Below, one piece after another: positions 60,337 through 64,000 of a stretch of 64,000 nucleotides of DNA. The position numbers were made by a program, and so were the translations under genes. The notes under the pieces are model-generated. The model ran no database searches. It had not been told where the DNA came from and was given only the letters and a program-made list of their open reading frames with translations. The stretch's first letter is position 1; every line of letters starts with the position of its first letter. The stretch covers positions 310,001 through 374,000 of the forward strand of contig JAWWNJ010000062.1 of NCBI GenBank assembly GCA_037176885.1, given 5' to 3'. Source of the DNA: Favolaschia claudopus (taxonomy: Eukaryota; Basidiomycota; Agaricomycetes; Agaricales; Mycenaceae).

Positions 60337-60344
60337 TATTTATA
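60337..60344 (-). promoter_or_regulatory. TATA box of the secreted cysteine-rich protein gene
   Basis: TATAAATA on the minus strand, 142 bases upstream of the start codon at 60195. This strong match suits a highly or inducibly expressed gene. Confidence 0.6.
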
Positions 60345-60656
60345 CGGCCGTACGGTCGCAAATGTTTCATCATGCTCGTGTCGAAAATAAATGTGATAAA
60401 CCTGATCTTCGTTGTGCATTTCCCTTTATCCCGATTCCCGAACACTGCTCTTCAGGCACAACGGCGTCGAACGGCCGTCATAGTATCATGCATCCCATTG
60501 AAAGAAAGGTTGGCCGCCGCGCTCGCGGCCGACGATCTCATGCATTCTCATTATGGTCATCCGAGCGGACCAAGCCGCGTTTGTCGATCCTTGGCGTATG
60601 TACCGGCGACAGTACCGCTCTATGTATACTACACGCATGCTCAAACGTGGTGGCCA

Positions 60657-60842
60657 AGAATATGAACAGACATGTTCCAGACTCTGAAGCCCTTGAATAT
60701 CATCTGCTCGCTAGATTTATTATTCTGAAGACCATCACCGCGAAGCATATGAATAGACACGTCGCAGAGTCTGAAGCCCTCGAGTATGATAGTAGACTGT
60801 AGTATCATTCGCTCGCTAGATTCACAATTCTCAAGACTATCC
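60657..60842. repeat. Imperfect tandem duplication, two units
   Basis: Unit A (60657-60736) and unit B (60743-60842) share runs such as TCTGAAGCCCT, CTCGCTAGATT and ATTCT-AAGAC. Unit B carries a 14-base insertion near 60787. Confidence 0.75.
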
Positions 60843-60895
60843 AATACATTCGTGCCATTTATCCCCTACCTACCGGATCCAGATCCGTCCAATTT

Positions 60896-62675
60896 TTAAT
60901 TCCGCCACCACCCTGGTGCCCGGTTCCGCCCATTCCTTAAGAACATTCCCAAAGGCTTGAACTTATAATCCAAGTTCGAACGCGCTGCCTCGACAGACTC
61001 CTCCAGACACCCGAGCTTCTCGAACAACCTCAAAGGGAGATGGGTATCCTGCAGAGAAACTCAGCACCGAAACTCGACACAGGGCACAGAGAGTCGGACG
61101 AACGGACCTTCAAGCAATACACAGCCAACTGCCTTCTATCCTCCGGCCCGCCCTGCTGTAGCGGGTTGATCTTCATGAAATGAATCTCCTCTTTCTTCTC
61201 GCCCAGGAACTCCAGCGAAATGGTATTCAGATCGCATCTAGGCCGACCAGTTACCGGCGTACGCTCCGCCGTAGTGCGTGCCATCTGACTCTCCTCTACG
61301 TGCTGCCGAATGTCGAGTTGCAGACGGCCAACCAAGACCGGGGCGTCCCCGCTGTTCCGCTTGTTCGCGGGGAGCTGGTGCGCTTTTGCGCATACGTCTG
61401 CTTACGTTAAGCAAAGGGAGGAAGAGTTATTTTCGATAAACTGACTTTTGAGACGCCCAAGGTAGGGGAATTGGTCTAACTTGAGGACTTGAGAGCGGAG
61501 GATTAGTTGAGGAATGTCGAACGCGCCAATGTTGTGCCCGATGATCAAGTCGGGGTCGTTGTCGACGAGAAAGTTACGCCACGCCATGAGCATGCTTGGC
61601 TCGTCGTCGAAGGACCGGACTTCCGTCCCGTCGATGGGGGAGCAGGTGTTGAGTGTGAATATGGTTCGGTGGTAAGGAGATGGTTCTCCTGGTGAAGATG
61701 AAAGGGTATCAGCATCGATTGGTGCTCGGATAGGTTGGTTGTAAGACCTTTATTTGCGAGCATTGTTCCTATTTGAATGATGCGTTCGTGGTCGTAGCGA
61801 GGCATGCTGTTGTCCGGAGCGACCATTGCCTCAATGTCGAAACTGAGGATACGTAGCGGCGCGGACTTGGACCAGGGTCCTTCGTGGGCTTGAGGGTGGA
61901 ACAACATGTCATGGTGTCTTAGCATAGATGTGCTTAGATGAGGAAGTGACGCGACATAGTGGGAACGCACGATGCAGAGAACTCTACTTGATTGAAGGAC
62001 AATCTTTCGGACTCATCGACGACTGGCTTGAACTTTGCGACTGGGATTTCGATCCAAGACATCGCCTTCATCTGGCCGATGATAATATGAGGCGCATACA
62101 AAACCGACAAAAGAAATGTACCTCGTAGAAGCGCAGGAACCCATCCACGGGGCCGAAGATCTGGGACATAACTATGTCGATGGTTGATGTGACATGGACG
62201 AGGACTCGTAGACCAGCCTTTGATCGGGTGAGTGGCGGCAGTGAGGGCGTGAGGACTCTCACCTCGGTAACACCAAAGATTAAGATGTCTGCTAGCTTTG
62301 GATGGCGCACAATATCGGTGTATTGGAAGACTGAGGATCGGCGACAGTGTCGGTGACCAAATCCAGTAATAGCCATCGCGAATTGATGCACTCACCAAGG
62401 GCTTCTTCGAGTAAATTCACGGTGTCGGCATTGATGTTGGCCGGGGAAGGACAGTCTAGAGGGAAACCAGTTAAAACGAGTCAGAGTGAAAGGAATATAG
62501 TGGACTCACCGTTGACAGGCATCTCCTTCAAGACATCGGCGAAAGACTGCGAGGGAGCGAGTCGCCTAATTTTTTTGGGCTGAGATGGATTTTCGTGTCC
62601 CTCGGGCTCTGGGGAGGCCCTCTCAGTTCGTTTTCTGGTCGGGGGAGGTGGGGGACAGCGCTGTGGATGAGGCAT
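60896..62675 (-). CDS. Stand-alone polymerase-delta-type 3'-5' exonuclease, copy 3
   Basis: Third member, start at 62675 (MPHPQRCPPPPPTRKRTER). FQYTDIVRHPKLADILIFG and VTE, GLRVLVHVTSTIDIV, then AMSWIEIPVAKFKPVVDES, are the polymerase-delta N-terminal domain. LRILSFDIEAMVAP is Exo I, GHNIGAFDIPQLIL is Exo II, and YCLK|DTHLPLRLF is Exo III. The blocks TIFTLNTCSP and FPYLGRLK between them match polymerase delta closely, and GRLQLDIRQHVEES precedes Exo III. Asp and Glu of Exo I, Asn and Asp of Exo II, and Tyr and Asp of Exo III are all kept. The protein ends at 60896, about 50 residues after Exo III, with no palm, fingers or thumb. Of the three copies it looks closest to real polymerase delta. 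It is divergent from the second RNR1 gene with 952 bases between start codons. Confidence 0.82.
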
Positions 62676-63627
62676 GGCTTCCTGGCAAGAGGTTGAAGGG
62701 GGAAAATGGGGGAATTCGCGATTTTAAAGGAACAAAAACGTGGAGGGACCCCGCCCAGCCTCAGAATATCGTAGAACATTGCGCACGGCCCTCCAGGACT
62801 TTCTAACAGGAAGTTGAGCGTATTTGAGAGAGGAGCGACCCGCAATTGGACGAAAAACGGCGCATTTTGAAGAGCGGAAAGTGGGACAGGAAGTGGTGCG
62901 GAACCGACAAAAGATCGGATGTTCGGAAAGCCTCCATCGACGCCGTAGAGCCTCGCACAACGCACGAAAAGGGCCGATACACAGACGGGGCACAAATGAA
63001 GGTATTCTTCGAGTTGGACGCAAGGAAATTCGACTGAAAGAACCTAGAAAATAGGTTTTCCAAAGTCCAAATCACACCATTGACAATTCCCTGGGTCGCA
63101 GACACCGTCCCAAAGGCATAATGACAAGAAGATAAGGCGTAGGCTAGGTAGATGGCTTGGGATCGTCGAAGCCAGGAACGACTGCTAAAGCCAAAAGTGG
63201 AAGAACTGACGTGACTCGAATTTGGTTCAAATGCGAACAAACGGACCAGAAATAATTGGTCCGAAATCGGTGGCGGGGGTCCGTATGGAAACCAATCATC
63301 ATATGGAACCCATCAGTCACGTCCACATATCCAAATAACCATCGTTGGGCTGATGAGACGACGCGATTGCACTTCAGTGACGCGAATTCGACGCGTTTTG
63401 ACGCGTTTATAGGGAGCTGTAGCAATTGTATAGTGATCAGAGTTTTTTAAAGGAGATATTGATTAAAATGAGTGTGCTACAAGGCGTAAGATTTTGTGTA
63501 TAGATTGATGTGACTGACCCCCGAAATGGACTTAAGCGGAGCGGTGTCGTGCTTTTGTTTGTCACCCTCTCTTGCCTTCCACCTCCATCTTCCCCCCCTC
63601 CCCGCCTTGCTCTCCCCATTCTCCCTC
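62676..63627. promoter_or_regulatory. Divergent promoter of exonuclease copy 3 and RNR1 copy 2
   Basis: 952 bases between the start codons. Two ACGCGT sites lie 10 bases apart at 63391-63396 and 63401-63406. A pyrimidine-rich tract before the RNR1 ATG is similar to that of RNR1 copy 1. Confidence 0.5.
63391..63406 (+). promoter_or_regulatory. Paired MCB-type elements, RNR1 copy 2
   Basis: Two exact ACGCGT sites with a 4-base spacer, about 225 bases before the ATG. Similar sites are in the introns at 63726, 63735 and 63837. Binding by MBF is inferred from the yeast model. Confidence 0.5.
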
Positions 63628-64000
63628 ATGGCTTTCGTTTTCAAGCGTGGTGAGTCCCCCCTGGCTATTGACATGGTGCCGAGTTATCTGACGCGACATT
63701 CGCAGACGGGTATGTGGTGGCATTGACGCGTCCGACGCGTTCAAGTCGCGTCATGCTGACTATTTCTCTCTCAGTCGCAAGGAGAAAGTCTTCTTCGACA
63801 AGGTGAGCATCTGTGGTTTTTCATTGGTCGCGTCTGACGCGTCGCTCAGATCACCACTCGCATCGAGAAGCTCATCTATGGATTGGACCAGAACTATGTG
63901 AACCCGATAGAGTGCGTTGAACTGGATGTCTGTTGTTGCCACCGTCTAACTTGCCATTAGGGTCACCCAGAAAGTCGTCGCCGGCGTCTACAATGGCATC
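63628..64000 (+). CDS. RNR1: Ribonucleoside-diphosphate reductase large subunit, copy 2 (5' part)
   Basis: Only the first five exons are in the window: 63628-63649, 63706-63709, 63775-63802, 63850-63911 and 63961 onward. They encode [37 protein letters not shown] and [13 protein letters not shown], the start of the ATP-cone, with one change from copy 1 (Phe for Tyr at residue 5). Exon sizes are the same as in copy 1, including the 4-nt ACGG. Introns 2 and 3 are nearly identical in the two copies. This indicates recent duplication or gene conversion. Whether the rest is intact cannot be seen. Confidence 0.9.

Larger units (their letters stand above)
60196..60895. other. Intergenic region with a degenerate tandem repeat
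   Basis: 700 bases between the secreted-protein start and the stop of exonuclease copy 3. A two-unit repeat is at 60657-60842. No gene seen. Confidence 0.4.

Overview
The window is nuclear DNA of a basidiomycete fungus, most likely a mushroom-forming agaricomycete. The genes are cut by many short (about 45-80 nt) GT-AG introns and lie close together on both strands. They include families typical of that group: a FunK1-type kinase relic, a DUF6534 seven-helix membrane protein, BTB/POZ and F-box/LRR-like proteins, a DUF3605 protein and an expanded Baeyer-Villiger monooxygenase family. I see no organellar, bacterial, CRISPR or intact transposon signature. All gene models were spliced by hand from reading frame, splice sites and family homology known to me; nothing was searched.

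Layout. 1-10.5 kb: 3' end of an F-box/LRR-like gene, a class I sirtuin, a MYND zinc-finger protein, an aldo-keto reductase, a DUF6534 membrane protein and, divergent from it, a delta-12 fatty acid desaturase. 10.9-19 kb: two tandem genes for proteins that are only the N-terminal and 3'-5' exonuclease part of DNA polymerase delta, then the ribonucleotide reductase large subunit (RNR1). 19-29.5 kb: two Baeyer-Villiger monooxygenases (BVMO) flanking dynactin p62 and a divergent pectin methylesterase/polygalacturonase pair. 30-38.4 kb: gelsolin-like protein, pathogen-related (SnoaL-like) protein, family X DNA polymerase with a mitochondrial-type leader, and a FYRN/FYRC protein. 39.3-44.2 kb: two more BVMO genes in tandem. 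44.7-50.1 kb: head-to-head pair of membrane-anchored aspartic proteases. 50.4-60.2 kb: DUF3605 protein, SAC3/GANP-like protein, FunK1-like pseudokinase, decayed polyubiquitin, an orphan gene, a BTB/POZ protein and a small secreted cysteine-rich protein. 60.9-64 kb: a third polymerase-delta-type exonuclease gene followed by the start of a second RNR1 gene, repeating the arrangement at 13-19 kb.

The most unusual content is the replication theme. Three stand-alone polymerase-delta-type exonucleases have all or most Exo I-III residues but no polymerase domain. Two of them sit directly upstream of, and divergent from, an RNR1 gene. Both RNR1 copies share a 4-nt exon and clusters of ACGCGT (MCB-type) motifs in their promoters and first introns. 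Very small exons recur in other genes too: 10 and 8 nt in the sirtuin, 20 and 10 nt carrying the first two histidine boxes of the desaturase, and 11 nt in the DUF3605 gene.
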